Source: an uncultured Flavobacteriales bacterium
GTDB lineage: Bacteria > Bacteroidota > Bacteroidia > Flavobacteriales > Flavobacteriaceae
DNA length: 64,000 bases
Direction of reading: 5' to 3'
NCBI GenBank assembly: GCA_913058295.1
Contig: CAJXRD010000001.1
Span: forward strand, 62,001-126,000
Shown here piece by piece: positions 53,865 to 63,957 of this stretch. Numbering within the stretch: position 1 is the stretch's first letter; the number at the start of each line of letters is the position of its first letter. Under the pieces are notes generated by a model that was not told the origin of the DNA, made no database searches, and saw nothing but the letters and a program-made list of their open reading frames with translations. Both the position numbers and the translations under genes were made by a program.

Positions 53865-54908
53865 ATGGATGAACAAAAAAAAATAATAGTAGGAATTTCA
53901 ATCGGAGATTTAAACGGAATAGGAAGTGAAGTTGTTTTAAAAACATTAAATGATTCTAGAATATTAGATTTTTTTACACCTGTAATATTTGCTTCCCAAA
54001 AATTGATGCAGCATTTCAATAAGACCTTTGAGCTAGATTGTAGCCTTCATGGCATTAATAGTTTAAATAATCTATCTCATAATAAAATAAACGTATTTAA
54101 TGTTTGGAACGAATCTGTTTCTATAAATTTTGGAAAAGAAGATCCAGAAATTGGTACTTATGCTATTAAATCATTGAAATCTGCAGTTTCTGCCTTAAAA
54201 GAGAAAAAGATTGATGTTCTTGTTACGGCACCTATTCATAAATCAAACATTCAGTCTAAGGAATTTAATTTTCCAGGGCATACCGATTTTCTTAATCAAG
54301 AATTGGAAGGGAATAGCTTAATGTTAATGATTTCAAAAAAATTAAGAGTAGGGTTATTAACAGACCATGTTGCCGTTAAGGATATAGCAAATACTATCAC
54401 AAAGGAATTAATTGAAAATAAAATAAACACCATCCACAAAACATTAATTCAGGATTTTGGAATTTCCAAACCCAAAATTGCGGTGTTAGGAATAAACCCT
54501 CATAATGGAGACCAAGGCGTTATTGGTAATGAAGATGACACAGTATTGAGGCCAACATTAGATGCTTTCCGAAAAAAGGATATGTTGGTATATGGACCTT
54601 ATGCAGCTGACAGTTTTTTTGGTTCCGGGAATTATGAAAAGTTTGATGCAATAATTGCATCGTATCATGATCAAGGTCTAATTCCTTTTAAAACACTTTC
54701 TTTTGGTTTGGGAGTAAATTTTACTGCGGGTTTAAATGGGGTTCGAACTTCACCAGATCACGGAACTGCTTTTGATGTTGCCGGCAAGAATATTGCTAGC
54801 TCTGAATCCTTTAAAGAAGCATTGTTTAGCGCAATAAGTATTTATAAAAAAAGGCAAGAATTTATGGAATTATCCAAGAACCCTTTAAAATCAAGAGGTG
54901 CAAAATAA
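53865..54908 (+). CDS. pdxA: 4-hydroxythreonine-4-phosphate dehydrogenase
   Basis: 347 residues. Vitamin B6 synthesis (deoxyxylulose pathway). Motifs: GISIGDLNGIGSEVVLK, VTAPIHKSNIQ, FPGHTDFL, LLTDHVAVKD and YHDQGLIPFKTLSFGLGVNFTAGL with the metal-binding His and NAD contacts. A TACATTTG at 53821-53828 is a perfect -7 element upstream. Stands before the DUF177 gene. Confidence 0.94.
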   Translation: MDEQKKIIVGISIGDLNGIGSEVVLKTLNDSRILDFFTPVIFASQKLMQHFNKTFELDCSLHGINSLNNLSHNKINVFNVWNESVSINFGKEDPEIGTYAIKSLKSAVSALKEKKIDVLVTAPIHKSNIQSKEFNFPGHTDFLNQELEGNSLMLMISKKLRVGLLTDHVAVKDIANTITKELIENKINTIHKTLIQDFGISKPKIAVLGINPHNGDQGVIGNEDDTVLRPTLDAFRKKDMLVYGPYAADSFFGSGNYEKFDAIIASYHDQGLIPFKTLSFGLGVNFTAGLNGVRTSPDHGTAFDVAGKNIASSESFKEALFSAISIYKKRQEFMELSKNPLKSRGAK

Positions 54909-54951
54909 TTTGAGACTAAAAGTTTCATTAAAAAGAAATGCAAAAACCTAT

Positions 54952-54979
54952 TTGCAGTTTAATATTTTTTTTATCTTTG
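54952..54979 (+). promoter_or_regulatory. Promoter of the DUF177-rpmF gene group
   Basis: TTG at 54952-54954, 17-nt spacer, TATCTTTG at 54972-54979. A complete Bacteroidota consensus; transcription would start near 54985-54990, about 35-40 nt before the start codon. Confidence 0.75.
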
Positions 54980-55024
54980 CACCCGCCTTATTTACAAGGT
55001 GATTGAGTTAAACAGAGTGTGATT

Positions 55025-55564
55025 ATGAAGGAATTGAAAGAATTTACTATCCAATTTGTGGGATTGAAATTAGGAGAACATCGGTTTGACTTTAAAATAA
55101 ATAAATCGTTCTTTGAGCATTTTGAGTATGAAGAGTTTAATGACGTTGACATTAAACTGGATGTTATACTAACCAAAAAAAACACAATGCTAGAGTTTGC
55201 ATTAGCCTTTAACGGTTTTGTAAAAGTGAATTGTGACATTACAAATGAACCTTTTAATCAAATGGTTAAAGGTGATTATCATTTTGTTGTTAATTTTGGA
55301 GAAGTTTTTAATAATGAAAACGAGGCTTTAATAATATTGCCTCACGGAAGTTATGAAATAAACATCCAGCAATACATTTATGAATCTATAGTCTTGGCAT
55401 TACCAACACGAAGGATTCATCCAGGGATTGAAGACGGCACATTAAAATCTGAAATACTTACTAAACTTGAAGAATTACGCCCTAAACTAGATGCAAATTT
55501 TGATGAAGGCGAAACAACTGACCCAAGATGGGACGAATTAAAAAAATTATTAACAGACAAATAA
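55025..55564 (+). CDS. DUF177/YceD-type protein (23S rRNA accumulation)
   Basis: 179 residues from ATG 55025; GTG 55019 would add two. The YceD/DUF177 pattern: KELKEFTIQFVGLKLGEHRFDFKIN and VNCDITNEPFNQMVKG, with a late LPTRRIHPG and a final DPRWDELKKLL. The family is linked to 23S rRNA synthesis and precedes rpmF in many bacteria. 8 bp before rpmF. Confidence 0.85.
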   Translation: MKELKEFTIQFVGLKLGEHRFDFKINKSFFEHFEYEEFNDVDIKLDVILTKKNTMLEFALAFNGFVKVNCDITNEPFNQMVKGDYHFVVNFGEVFNNENEALIILPHGSYEINIQQYIYESIVLALPTRRIHPGIEDGTLKSEILTKLEELRPKLDANFDEGETTDPRWDELKKLLTDK

Positions 55565-55572
55565 TATAAGTA

Positions 55573-55770
55573 ATGGCACATCCAAAAAGAAAAATCTCAA
55601 GAACAAGAAGAGATAAAAGAAGAACGCATTACAAAGCAACAACACCTCAAATTGCTACTGATCCTACAACAGGAGAAGCTCATTTATATCATAGAGCACA
55701 TTGGCATGAAGGGAAATTATACTACCGTGGTCAGATTGTAATCGACGCAGTAGAAGAAGTAGAAGCATAG
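55573..55770 (+). CDS. rpmF: Ribosomal protein bL32
   Basis: 65 residues. [21 protein letters not shown] start and [15 protein letters not shown] end match bL32. The zinc-binding Cys pairs of some relatives are absent, so this is the Cys-free form. The gene is followed by a strong terminator and then fabH. Confidence 0.95.
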   Translation: MAHPKRKISRTRRDKRRTHYKATTPQIATDPTTGEAHLYHRAHWHEGKLYYRGQIVIDAVEEVEA

Positions 55771-55789
55771 TAATACTTTTTATAAAGAA

Positions 55790-55823
55790 CAAAGAAACTC
55801 CCACAGATGTGGGAGTTTCTTTG
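55790..55823 (+). terminator. Rho-independent terminator after rpmF
   Basis: Near-perfect stem CAAAGAAACTCCCACA (55790-55805) with its complement (55808-55823), closed by a very small loop. Very stable, though its T-tail is interrupted. Confidence 0.85.
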
Positions 55824-55857
55824 TTTGTCAATAATTTTATTTTAAATTATTGACAAA
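55824..55857. promoter_or_regulatory. 14-bp inverted repeat upstream of fabH
   Basis: TTTGTCAATAATTT (55824-55837) and AAATTATTGACAAA (55844-55857), perfect arms, 6-nt spacer. It directly follows the rpmF terminator and precedes a promoter with TTG at 55874-55876, 18 nt, TAATTTTC at 55895-55902. Placement about 50 nt upstream of that -7 would suit an operator for a fatty-acid regulator; it could instead be a second terminator. Confidence 0.5.
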
Positions 55858-55950
55858 AACGACTACTTTTCGCTTGTTATTGGCGAATTTTTAGTAATTT
55901 TCGCTCAGTTTTAAGGGATTTACCCTTTTTTGTGAATATAATTCAATTTT

Positions 55951-56946
55951 ATGAGTAAGATCACAGCAGCAATAACAGCTGTAGGGGGCTATGTCCCTGA
56001 CTATGTTCTCACCAACCAGATTCTGGAAACCATGGTGGATACTAATGATGAATGGATTACAACCCGTACTGGTATAAAAGAACGCAGAATATTAAAGGAT
56101 AAAGACAAGGGAACTTCCTTTCTAGCAATTGAAGCAGCAAAAGACCTGCTTAAAAAAAACAACACCGATCCTAGTGAAATAGACATGGTTATCTTAGCGA
56201 CAGCTACTCCAGATATGCCTGTCGCTAGTACAGGAGCTTATGTAGCTACGGAAATTGGAGCAGTAAATGCTTTTTCTTACGATCTTTCTGCTGCTTGTTC
56301 TAGCTTTCTATTTGGAATGTCTGTAGCAGCTAAATATATCGAATCAGGAAGTTATAAAAAGGTTCTTTTAATAGGAGCTGATAAAATGTCTTCTATTCTA
56401 GATTATACAGATAGAACTACTTGTATTATTTTTGGTGACGGTGCAGGAGCAGCACTTTTTGAACCAAATAATGAAGGGTTAGGCGTTCAGGATGAATTTT
56501 TAAGATCTGATGGCGGCGGAAGAGAATTCCTAAAAATTGATGCTGGAGGATCTTTATTACCTCCTTCAGAAGAAACTCTAAAAAACAACCAACATGTTGT
56601 TTTTCAGGATGGAAAAACAGTTTTTAAGTTTGCTGTAACAAAAATGGCAGATGTTTCAGAAAAGATGTTAGTTCGAAACAATATTACTGGGGATGACTTA
56701 GATTGGTTGGTTCCACATCAAGCAAATAATAGAATTATTGAAGCCACAGCAAGAAGAATGAAACTTCCTGAGGATAAAGTAATGAAGAACATTCATAGAT
56801 ATGGAAATACTACTTCAGCTACTTTACCTTTGTGCCTTTTTGATTACGAAAAAAAGCTAAAAAAAGGAGATAATTTAGTGTTTGCTTCTTTTGGAGGAGG
56901 CTTTACATGGGGTGCCATTTACCTAAAATGGGCATATAATTCCTAG
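55951..56946 (+). CDS. fabH: 3-oxoacyl-ACP synthase III
   Basis: 331 residues. Starts fatty acid chains by condensing acetyl-CoA with malonyl-ACP. Catalytic triad: Cys116 in LSAACSSF, His in VPHQANNRI, Asn in HRYGNTTSA. Leads a cluster with accB and accC, which supplies malonyl-CoA. Confidence 0.95.
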   Translation: MSKITAAITAVGGYVPDYVLTNQILETMVDTNDEWITTRTGIKERRILKDKDKGTSFLAIEAAKDLLKKNNTDPSEIDMVILATATPDMPVASTGAYVATEIGAVNAFSYDLSAACSSFLFGMSVAAKYIESGSYKKVLLIGADKMSSILDYTDRTTCIIFGDGAGAALFEPNNEGLGVQDEFLRSDGGGREFLKIDAGGSLLPPSEETLKNNQHVVFQDGKTVFKFAVTKMADVSEKMLVRNNITGDDLDWLVPHQANNRIIEATARRMKLPEDKVMKNIHRYGNTTSATLPLCLFDYEKKLKKGDNLVFASFGGGFTWGAIYLKWAYNS

Positions 56947-56976
56947 ACAATAATTGATATTTTAAAAACCAAGATT

Positions 56977-57462
56977 ATGAATATAAAAGAGATTCAAAAC
57001 TTAATTAAGTTTGTAGCAAAATCTGGAGCAACCGAAGTTAAGCTCGAGATGAATGATGTGAAAATAACTATTAGAACAGGAGAAGGTCATACAAAAGGGG
57101 AAACTACAATAATTCAACAATTACCAAATATGGGTTCTGTAGCACCACAAGCAATTGCACCGCTTCAACCTGAAACGGCATTATCGACTGGAACAGATAC
57201 AGGGGCTAGTGAAGATTCAAAATATATCACAGTAAAATCACCTATCATAGGAACATTCTACAGAAAGTCATCACCAGACGTACCTTCATTTGTTGAAGTT
57301 GGTGATAGTATAAAAGAAGGAGATGTGCTTTGTATTATAGAGGCAATGAAACTATTTAACGAAATTGAAAGCGAAGTTTCTGGTAAAATTGTAAAAGTAT
57401 TAGTGGATGATGCTACACCAGTAGAATTTGATCAGCCTTTATTTTTAGTAGACCCATCTTAA
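56977..57462 (+). CDS. accB: Acetyl-CoA carboxylase, biotin carboxyl carrier protein
   Basis: 161 residues. Biotin attachment Lys125 in CIIEAMKLFNEIESEVSG; Gly/Pro/Ala/Thr-rich linker (about 40-80). N-terminal MNIKEIQNLIKFVAKSGATEVKLEMNDVKITI is the AccC-contact part. Co-transcribed with accC 106 bp downstream. Confidence 0.96.
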   Translation: MNIKEIQNLIKFVAKSGATEVKLEMNDVKITIRTGEGHTKGETTIIQQLPNMGSVAPQAIAPLQPETALSTGTDTGASEDSKYITVKSPIIGTFYRKSSPDVPSFVEVGDSIKEGDVLCIIEAMKLFNEIESEVSGKIVKVLVDDATPVEFDQPLFLVDPS

Positions 57463-57567
57463 TTTGTTAAATCCCCTCCCGAGAAATTGGGCTAAAAACT
57501 AAATTTCATATAATTTGAAATTTGGTATTTGATCTTCTTAGATATCGGGAATGTAATTTCAGAAATT

Positions 57568-58926
57568 ATGTTTAAAAAAATATTAATTGCCAATAGAGGA
57601 GAAATAGCATTACGGATTATTCGCACTTGTAGAGAGATGGGTATAAAATCGGTTGCTGTTTATTCTAAAGCAGATGAAGAAAGCCTTCATGTACGTTTTG
57701 CTGATGAAGCTGTATGTATAGGACCTGCACCTAGTAGCGAGAGTTATTTAAAAATTCCTAACATTATTGCAGCAGCAGAAATTACCAATGCTGATGCCAT
57801 ACACCCTGGATATGGATTTTTATCTGAAAACGCCAAGTTTTCAAAATTATGTAAAGAACATAATATTAAATTTATTGGCGCTTCTTCAGATATGATTGAT
57901 CGTATGGGAGATAAAGCTTCTGCAAAATCTACAATGATCGAAGCAGGAGTACCTTGTGTTCCTGGAAGTGAAGGAGTAATTCCAGATTTTAAAACTTGCA
58001 TTAAAGTTGCAAAAGAAACAGGGTACCCTGTTATGCTTAAAGCAACTGCCGGTGGTGGTGGAAAAGGAATGAGAGCAGTTTGGAAAGAAGAAGATTTAAA
58101 AAATGCTTGGGATTCTGCTAGATACGAAAGTAAAGCTGCTTTTGGGAATGACGATATGTACATGGAAAAGCTTATTGAAGAGCCAAGACATATCGAAATT
58201 CAAATTATTGGAGATAGCGAAGGGAATGCTTGTCATTTAAGTGAACGAGATTGTTCCATTCAAAGACGTCACCAAAAGCTTGCCGAAGAAACTCCGAGTC
58301 CGTTTATGACGGATAAACTTAGAGAAGATATGGGCTTAGCTGCTGTAAAAGCTGCCGAGTATATAAAATATGAAGGCGCTGGAACGGTAGAGTTTTTAGT
58401 AGATAAGCACAGAAACTTCTATTTTATGGAAATGAATACCCGAATACAAGTAGAGCATCCTATTACTGAACAAGTAATTATAGATTTTGACTTAATAAGA
58501 GAGCAAATTAAAGTTGCTGCTGGGATTCCTATTCTAGGGATTAATTATTTTCCAAAACTTCACTCTATAGAATGTAGAATCAACGCGGAAGATCCTTATC
58601 ATGATTTTAGACCATGTCCAGGGAAAATTACCGAATTACATTCTCCAGGAGGTCATGGTGTACGATTAGACACTCATGTATATGCAGGATACACAATTCC
58701 GCCTAATTATGACTCTATGATAGCAAAGCTTATTACAACTGCTCAAACAAGAGAAGAAGCGATAAGTAAAATGCGTAGAGCTTTAGACGAATTTGTAATT
58801 GAAGGAATAAAAACAACGATTCCTTTTCATCGACAATTAATGGATCATCCAGATTTTGTATCGGGTGATTTTACAACTGCCTTTATGGATAGCTTTGAAA
58901 TGAGCGAACCAGAAGAGGAAGAATAA
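57568..58926 (+). CDS. accC: Acetyl-CoA carboxylase, biotin carboxylase subunit
   Basis: 452 residues from ATG 57568, where the family's [17 protein letters not shown] starts; an upstream TTG would add 13 residues with no homology. ATP-grasp enzyme that carboxylates biotin. Seen: [49 protein letters not shown] and the late RINAEDP. A weak 8-bp hairpin (57501-57522) lies before the start. Ends before a strong terminator. Confidence 0.96.
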   Translation: MFKKILIANRGEIALRIIRTCREMGIKSVAVYSKADEESLHVRFADEAVCIGPAPSSESYLKIPNIIAAAEITNADAIHPGYGFLSENAKFSKLCKEHNIKFIGASSDMIDRMGDKASAKSTMIEAGVPCVPGSEGVIPDFKTCIKVAKETGYPVMLKATAGGGGKGMRAVWKEEDLKNAWDSARYESKAAFGNDDMYMEKLIEEPRHIEIQIIGDSEGNACHLSERDCSIQRRHQKLAEETPSPFMTDKLREDMGLAAVKAAEYIKYEGAGTVEFLVDKHRNFYFMEMNTRIQVEHPITEQVIIDFDLIREQIKVAAGIPILGINYFPKLHSIECRINAEDPYHDFRPCPGKITELHSPGGHGVRLDTHVYAGYTIPPNYDSMIAKLITTAQTREEAISKMRRALDEFVIEGIKTTIPFHRQLMDHPDFVSGDFTTAFMDSFEMSEPEEEE

Positions 58927-58932
58927 TATTTT

Positions 58933-58970
58933 AAAACTCCGAACTTAATTAGTTCGGAGTTTTTTTTTAT
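58933..58970 (+). terminator. Rho-independent terminator after accC
   Basis: Stem AAAACTCCGAACT (58933-58945) with AGTTCGGAGTTTT (58951-58963), a short loop and a run of T. Confidence 0.88.
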
Positions 58971-59041
58971 TCATATTTTCCATTCTACGATAGTTCCAAA
59001 GGAACTTGTTATTCACATAGGAAAGAAGTATTTTCATTTTT

Positions 59042-59713
59042 GTGAAGAGGTTTTCTAGATTCTTATTAAAAATTATACTGTGGTTTGTTAGCCTTAGTAT
59101 TCTTTTGATATTGGTTTATAAATTTGTGTCAGTTCCTTATACTCCATTAATGGTTCTTAGGTCAATTGATGCTGATGATTCTTTTAAGTTAAAACACCAG
59201 TGGAAACCTATAGATGAAATTTCTACGGAACTTCAACTCGCTGTAATCTGCTCTGAAGATCAAAATTTTTTAACTCATAATGGTTTCGATGTAAAAGCAA
59301 TTAAAAAAGCTATGTTAGAAAATGAAGAAGGAAAAAGATTAAGAGGAGGCAGTACCATTTCACAACAAACGGCTAAAAATGTTTTTTTATGGCAAGGAAG
59401 AAGTTGGTTTCGGAAAGGATTGGAAGTTTGGTTTACCCTTGGGATAGAATTATTATGGACTAAAGAACGAATTTTAGAAGTTTACCTAAACAGCATAGAA
59501 ATGGGAGACGGTGTCTTTGGAGCAGAAGCAGCATCAAAATACTGGTTCAATAAATCGGCAAAAAGCCTAAACAGAAATCAAGCTTCTGCGATAGCTGCCA
59601 TATTACCAAACCCTAGAAAATACAAAGCACATCCAACTTCTGATTTTATTAATTCTAGAAAGAGTTGGATACAAAGACAAATGAGAAATCATGGAAAATT
59701 CAGCTTAAAATAA
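59042..59713 (+). CDS. mtgA: Monofunctional peptidoglycan glycosyltransferase
   Basis: 223 residues from GTG 59042. One N-terminal membrane helix (about 8-27), then the GT51 domain: AVICSEDQNFLTHNGFDVKAIKKAM (catalytic Glu in EDQNF), GGSTISQQTAKNVFLW, ERILEVYLNSIEMG. Polymerises lipid II in the cell wall. An AGTTCC-N3-GGAACT palindrome sits at 58992-59006 upstream. Confidence 0.93.
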   Translation: MKRFSRFLLKIILWFVSLSILLILVYKFVSVPYTPLMVLRSIDADDSFKLKHQWKPIDEISTELQLAVICSEDQNFLTHNGFDVKAIKKAMLENEEGKRLRGGSTISQQTAKNVFLWQGRSWFRKGLEVWFTLGIELLWTKERILEVYLNSIEMGDGVFGAEAASKYWFNKSAKSLNRNQASAIAAILPNPRKYKAHPTSDFINSRKSWIQRQMRNHGKFSLK

Positions 59714-59720
59714 ATTAGCT

Positions 59721-60179
59721 ATGACCATTTTAGATATTAAATACCAACTGCAAGAACAATGCTCCAACCTTATTTCTATAAGGCTGGATAGTATCCAAAA
59801 AACAATTAAAGACATTGAGACATCACTTAAGGAAGAGTCTAAGGGCACCAGTGGAGATAAACATCATACAGGCAGAGCGATGCTTCAGATTGAAAGAGAA
59901 AAGGCAGGAAATCAATTAAGAGAAATTGAAAAAGTAATGCGACAATTAGATAAAGTAGATGTGGAAAACCCTTCAGAATTTGCTAGATTAGGTAGTGTCA
60001 TTGAAACGAATCAAGCAATATTTTTTATAAGTATTTCTGTTGGAAAATTAGAAGTAAATAAAACTATTTATTTAGGTGTTGCTCCTAATTCTCCCATCGG
60101 ATTAAATCTTTTGGGAAAGAAAAACGGAGAACAATTTAATTTCAATAGTAGAATTTATAAAATAATATCAATTAAGTAA
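59721..60179 (+). CDS. GreA/GreB-like elongation factor homologue
   Basis: 152 residues. N-terminal coiled coil (about 10-95) and a C-terminal beta domain (IYLGVAPNSPIGLNLLGKKNGEQFNF) of the Gre type. The coiled-coil tip has GTSGDKHH rather than the acidic DE tip that Gre factors use to cleave backtracked RNA, so its activity may differ. Such proteins are often mislabelled 3-oxoacyl-ACP synthase. 7 bp after mtgA. Confidence 0.65.
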   Translation: MTILDIKYQLQEQCSNLISIRLDSIQKTIKDIETSLKEESKGTSGDKHHTGRAMLQIEREKAGNQLREIEKVMRQLDKVDVENPSEFARLGSVIETNQAIFFISISVGKLEVNKTIYLGVAPNSPIGLNLLGKKNGEQFNFNSRIYKIISIK

Positions 60180-60192
60180 TTTCCTAAATTCT

Positions 60193-62352
60193 TTATTTCT
60201 TAATCTCAGCACCTACTTTTTCAGGAAGAACACGATAGCCCATATTGTATAAAGTAAATCCAAAAACATCTACATACTGCTCAATAGTTTTACTAACTGG
60301 AGTTCCAGCACCATGACCTGCATCGGTTTCAACTCTAATTAAGGTCGGGTTACTCCCTCCTTGTTTTTCTTGAAGTTCAGCAGCAAATTTAAAACTATGT
60401 GCAGGAACAACTCTATCATCATGATCCCCAGTGGTAATTAAAGTTGCTGGATATTCAACCCCTTCTTTTACATTATGAACAGGGGAATACCCTTTTAAAT
60501 ACTCAAACATTTCTTTGTTATCATCGGCCGTTCCATAGTCATATGCCCAACCTGCACCTGCAGTAAAAGTGTGGTATCGCAACATATCTAAAACTCCAAC
60601 AGCAGGTAATGCTACTTTCATTAAATCTGGACGTTGCGTCATAACTGCACCAACTAATAAACCACCATTAGATCCTCCACGAATTGCAAGATAATCTGTG
60701 GAAGTATAATTATTATCTATTAAATATTCAGCAGCTGCAATAAAGTCATCAAACACATTTTGTTTTTTTAATTGTGTTCCGCCATCGTGCCATTCTTTAC
60801 CATATTCTCCACCACCTCTAAGGTTAGGGACAGCATATACTCCTCCTTGTTCCATCCATACAGTATTTGTAATACTAAATCTTGGAGTTAAACTAATATT
60901 AAAACCTCCATAGCCATAAAGAATAGTTGGGTTTTTTCCATCGAGTTTTAATCCTTTTTTGTGGGTAATGATCATCGGAACTTTTGTTCCATCCTTTGAA
61001 GTATAAAAAACCTGTTTACTTTCAAAATCATCAGAATTAAAATCAATTTTAGATTTCCTGAATAATTTTGAAGTTCCTTTGGCAACATCATAGGTATAGA
61101 TACTACCTGGAGTTACATAGTTGGTAAAAGAATAATATAATTCGGTTTCTTCTTTCTTTGAACTGAAACCACTAATAGTTCCAATTCCTGGAAGCTCAAC
61201 GTTTCTAATTAATTTACCATTATAATCGTATTGTTTTATTTTTGAAACAGCATCCACCATATATTCTGCAAAGAATGAACCTCCACCTGTAGAAGGACTC
61301 AATACATTTTTAGTTTCAGGAATAAAATCCACCCAATTATCTGAAGTAGGATTTGAAGCATCTACAGTTACAATTTTTTGATTAGGAGCTTCTAAATTTG
61401 TAACGATATAAAGTTTTGTACCAACGTTTTCAATAATATAAGAAGAGCTTTCTGTATGATCTAAAATAGTCACTAAGGGACTATTGGGTTTGGTAAGATC
61501 TTTTAAAAATAATTTATTTCCAGAAGTAGAAACACTTGCTGTTATGGTTAGATACTTATTGTCTTCGGAAACATAACCTCCAACATAGCGATGCTTTTCA
61601 GCTTCAGTTCCTCCAAAAACGAGTACGTCTTCTTTTTGTGAAGTTCCTAGTTTATGATAATATAACTTATGTTGGTCTGTTTTTGCGGATAGTTCACTGC
61701 CTTCTGGTTTATCATAACTTGAATAATAAAAACCCTCGTTTTCTTTCCAAGAAACTCCACTAAATTTTACATCGATTAAAGTGTCTTCAATTATTTTTTT
61801 GGTTTCAGAATTCATGACCAATACTTTACGCCAATCACTCCCTCCTTCAGAAATACTATATGCAGCAACTTTTCCATTTTCAGAAAAACTCAAGCTTCCT
61901 AGCGAAACAGTTCCATCTTCTTTAAATGTATTTGGATCTAGAAATACCTTTGCTGTATTGGAGTCTTCTCCAGTTTTATATCTATAAATTACATATTGAT
62001 TTTGGAGTCCATCATTTTTATAAAAATAAGAATAGTCTCCTTCTTTAAAAGGAGCTCCAACTTTTTCGTAGTTCCAAAGTGCAGTTAAACGTTCTTTTAG
62101 TTCTTCTCTAAAAGGAATTTGATCAAGGTAATTAAAGGTAACTTCATTCTGATTTTCTACCCAAGCTTCTGTTTCTTTACTTCGGTCATCTTCTAACCAG
62201 CGATATGGATCTTTAACATCTGTGCCAAAATAATTGGTGACAGTGTCGCCTTTTTTTGTTTTTATATAATTCAAATTGATGGATTCATTTTTTTCTTGAG
62301 CAACAAAAATAGAAGTAATTGCTAAAAATACTATAGCTGTTAATTGTTTCAT
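60193..62352 (-). CDS. Prolyl oligopeptidase (S9A), exported
   Basis: 719 residues from ATG 62352 (signal peptide [19 protein letters not shown]); the longer frame from 62388 would add 12. N-terminal seven-bladed propeller (about 70-420) then the alpha/beta hydrolase domain: active Ser in [10 protein letters not shown], Asp in [10 protein letters not shown], His in TDAGHGAG. Cleaves Pro-containing peptides in the periplasm. Confidence 0.92.
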   Translation of the reverse strand: MKQLTAIVFLAITSIFVAQEKNESINLNYIKTKKGDTVTNYFGTDVKDPYRWLEDDRSKETEAWVENQNEVTFNYLDQIPFREELKERLTALWNYEKVGAPFKEGDYSYFYKNDGLQNQYVIYRYKTGEDSNTAKVFLDPNTFKEDGTVSLGSLSFSENGKVAAYSISEGGSDWRKVLVMNSETKKIIEDTLIDVKFSGVSWKENEGFYYSSYDKPEGSELSAKTDQHKLYYHKLGTSQKEDVLVFGGTEAEKHRYVGGYVSEDNKYLTITASVSTSGNKLFLKDLTKPNSPLVTILDHTESSSYIIENVGTKLYIVTNLEAPNQKIVTVDASNPTSDNWVDFIPETKNVLSPSTGGGSFFAEYMVDAVSKIKQYDYNGKLIRNVELPGIGTISGFSSKKEETELYYSFTNYVTPGSIYTYDVAKGTSKLFRKSKIDFNSDDFESKQVFYTSKDGTKVPMIITHKKGLKLDGKNPTILYGYGGFNISLTPRFSITNTVWMEQGGVYAVPNLRGGGEYGKEWHDGGTQLKKQNVFDDFIAAAEYLIDNNYTSTDYLAIRGGSNGGLLVGAVMTQRPDLMKVALPAVGVLDMLRYHTFTAGAGWAYDYGTADDNKEMFEYLKGYSPVHNVKEGVEYPATLITTGDHDDRVVPAHSFKFAAELQEKQGGSNPTLIRVETDAGHGAGTPVSKTIEQYVDVFGFTLYNMGYRVLPEKVGAEIKK

Positions 62353-62414
62353 TCTAATACAATTTATTAGCATAAAAGTACAAAACAAATAGTTTATACT
62401 ATCAAGAAGCTATT

Positions 62415-62813
62415 CTATTTAAAAAGAGGCTTATAGGCGTTCCAATTTTTATACATTAAATAAGCATTTAATAGAAGTATCAGTATTGCTGGTCCTATGG
62501 AAGCTAGATTTAAAAAAGCATGAAAAAGCACTAAATTGATAGATATAGGCACTAGCATTACTAAGGCAAATGGAACCCATTTTTTAATAACTAATAACAA
62601 CCCAACAATAATTTCTACTAGACCTACGAGGTTCATTAGATAGCCTTTCCCAGCAGATTCTGACCAAGAATATCGTAAGGAGTTAAATAAATATTCAGCT
62701 TCAGAATATCCCGAAAAATCAAAATCCTGTAAAAACCAGAAAAATTTATTGAAACCAAATAATAACAATAATAACCCTAATCCAATTCTAACTAATAGCG
62801 GTATTTTTTTCAT
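62415..62813 (-). CDS. DoxX-family membrane protein
   Basis: 132 residues with four hydrophobic helices. Pattern of the DoxX/DoxD-like family: LVRIGLGLLLLLFGFNKFFWFL and LVGLVEIIVGLLLVI. Function unclear; often linked to redox balance. Confidence 0.72.
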   Translation of the reverse strand: MKKIPLLVRIGLGLLLLLFGFNKFFWFLQDFDFSGYSEAEYLFNSLRYSWSESAGKGYLMNLVGLVEIIVGLLLVIKKWVPFALVMLVPISINLVLFHAFLNLASIGPAILILLLNAYLMYKNWNAYKPLFK

Positions 62814-62874
62814 AATAAAATATTTATGTTTAAAAAAGTCGCATAAAAAGGAACAGTCTTACAACAACTAGTAA

Positions 62875-63864
62875 TTAAATTAGTTTATTATCTACAAGAT
62901 ATTCAGCAATTTGTATTGCATTGGTAGCGGCACCTTTTCTTAAGTTATCACTAACGATCCACATATTTAAGGTATTCGCTTGAGTTTCATCCCTTCGAAT
63001 TCTCCCCACAAACACATCGTCTTTCCCATTAGCATAAATAGGCATAGGATAGGTGTTGGTATCAGGATTGTCTTGTACAGTAATCCCGGAAGTTTCATGA
63101 AGTATTTTACGAATATCCTTGAGGTCAAAATCATTTTCAAAAGCCACATTTACAGATTCACTATGTCCGCCTGCTGTTGGAATTCTAACTGCAGTAGCAG
63201 TGATAGAAAAAGAAGAGTCCCCTAAAATTTTTCGAGGTTCCCGAGCTAATTTCATCTCCTCTTTAGTGTAACCATTGTCTTCAAAATCATCACAATGTGG
63301 AAGCGCATTTTTATGTATAGGATAAGGATATGCCATTTCGGATTTAATCCCTTTTATTTCATTTTCTAATTGATTTACCGCTTTAACACCCGTACCCGAA
63401 ACCGATTGATAGGTGGAAACCACTATACGTTTCATCTGATACTTTTTATGTAAAGGTGCCAAAGTCAGGACTAGTTGTATGGTAGAACAATTTGGGTTTG
63501 CTATAATCTTATCTTCAGAAGTTAAGGACATTGCATTTATTTCTGGCACTACCAGTTTTTTGGTAGGATCCATTCTCCATGCCGAAGAATTATCGATTAC
63601 AGTAGTTCCTGCTTCTGCAAATTTTGGAGCCCATTCTAAAGAGGTATTTCCTCCAGCTGAAAAAATTGCAATATCAGGTTTTTCTGAAACAGCCGTTGAA
63701 AGTCCAATAATAGTAATTGGATCTCCTTTAAAAATAATTTCTTTTCCTATAGATTTTTCAGAAGCGACAGCTAATAATTGTGATACTGGGAAATTACGCT
63801 CTTCCAGCATTTTAAGCATAATAGTACCTACCATTCCAGTAGCTCCAATAACAGCAATTTTCAT
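62875..63864 (-). CDS. asd: Aspartate-semialdehyde dehydrogenase
   Basis: 329 residues. NADPH-dependent reduction of aspartyl phosphate in the lysine, threonine and methionine pathway. NADP site IGATGMVGTIML, active Cys126 in ANPNCSTIQLV, and the late HGHSES-like AGGHSESVNVAF. The -7 element TACTTTTG lies on the minus strand at 63881-63888. Confidence 0.95.
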   Translation of the reverse strand: MKIAVIGATGMVGTIMLKMLEERNFPVSQLLAVASEKSIGKEIIFKGDPITIIGLSTAVSEKPDIAIFSAGGNTSLEWAPKFAEAGTTVIDNSSAWRMDPTKKLVVPEINAMSLTSEDKIIANPNCSTIQLVLTLAPLHKKYQMKRIVVSTYQSVSGTGVKAVNQLENEIKGIKSEMAYPYPIHKNALPHCDDFEDNGYTKEEMKLAREPRKILGDSSFSITATAVRIPTAGGHSESVNVAFENDFDLKDIRKILHETSGITVQDNPDTNTYPMPIYANGKDDVFVGRIRRDETQANTLNMWIVSDNLRKGAATNAIQIAEYLVDNKLI

Positions 63865-63922
63865 AGGAATTAATTTTTTTCAAAAGTACAGATTAGCATC
63901 TACAATTTTTAGAAATTATTAT

Positions 63923-63957
63923 AAAAAAACCCCCTTTTGCTGAAAGCTAAAGAGGGC
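63923..63957 (-). terminator. Rho-independent terminator for a minus-strand gene beyond the window
   Basis: On the minus strand GCCCTCTTT-A-GC pairs with GC-A-AAAGGGGGT around TTTCA (one A-A mismatch, G-U pairs), followed by seven T (63923-63929). It faces asd from upstream, so a gene at the far right edge likely ends near 63960-63990 and continues outside. Confidence 0.75.
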
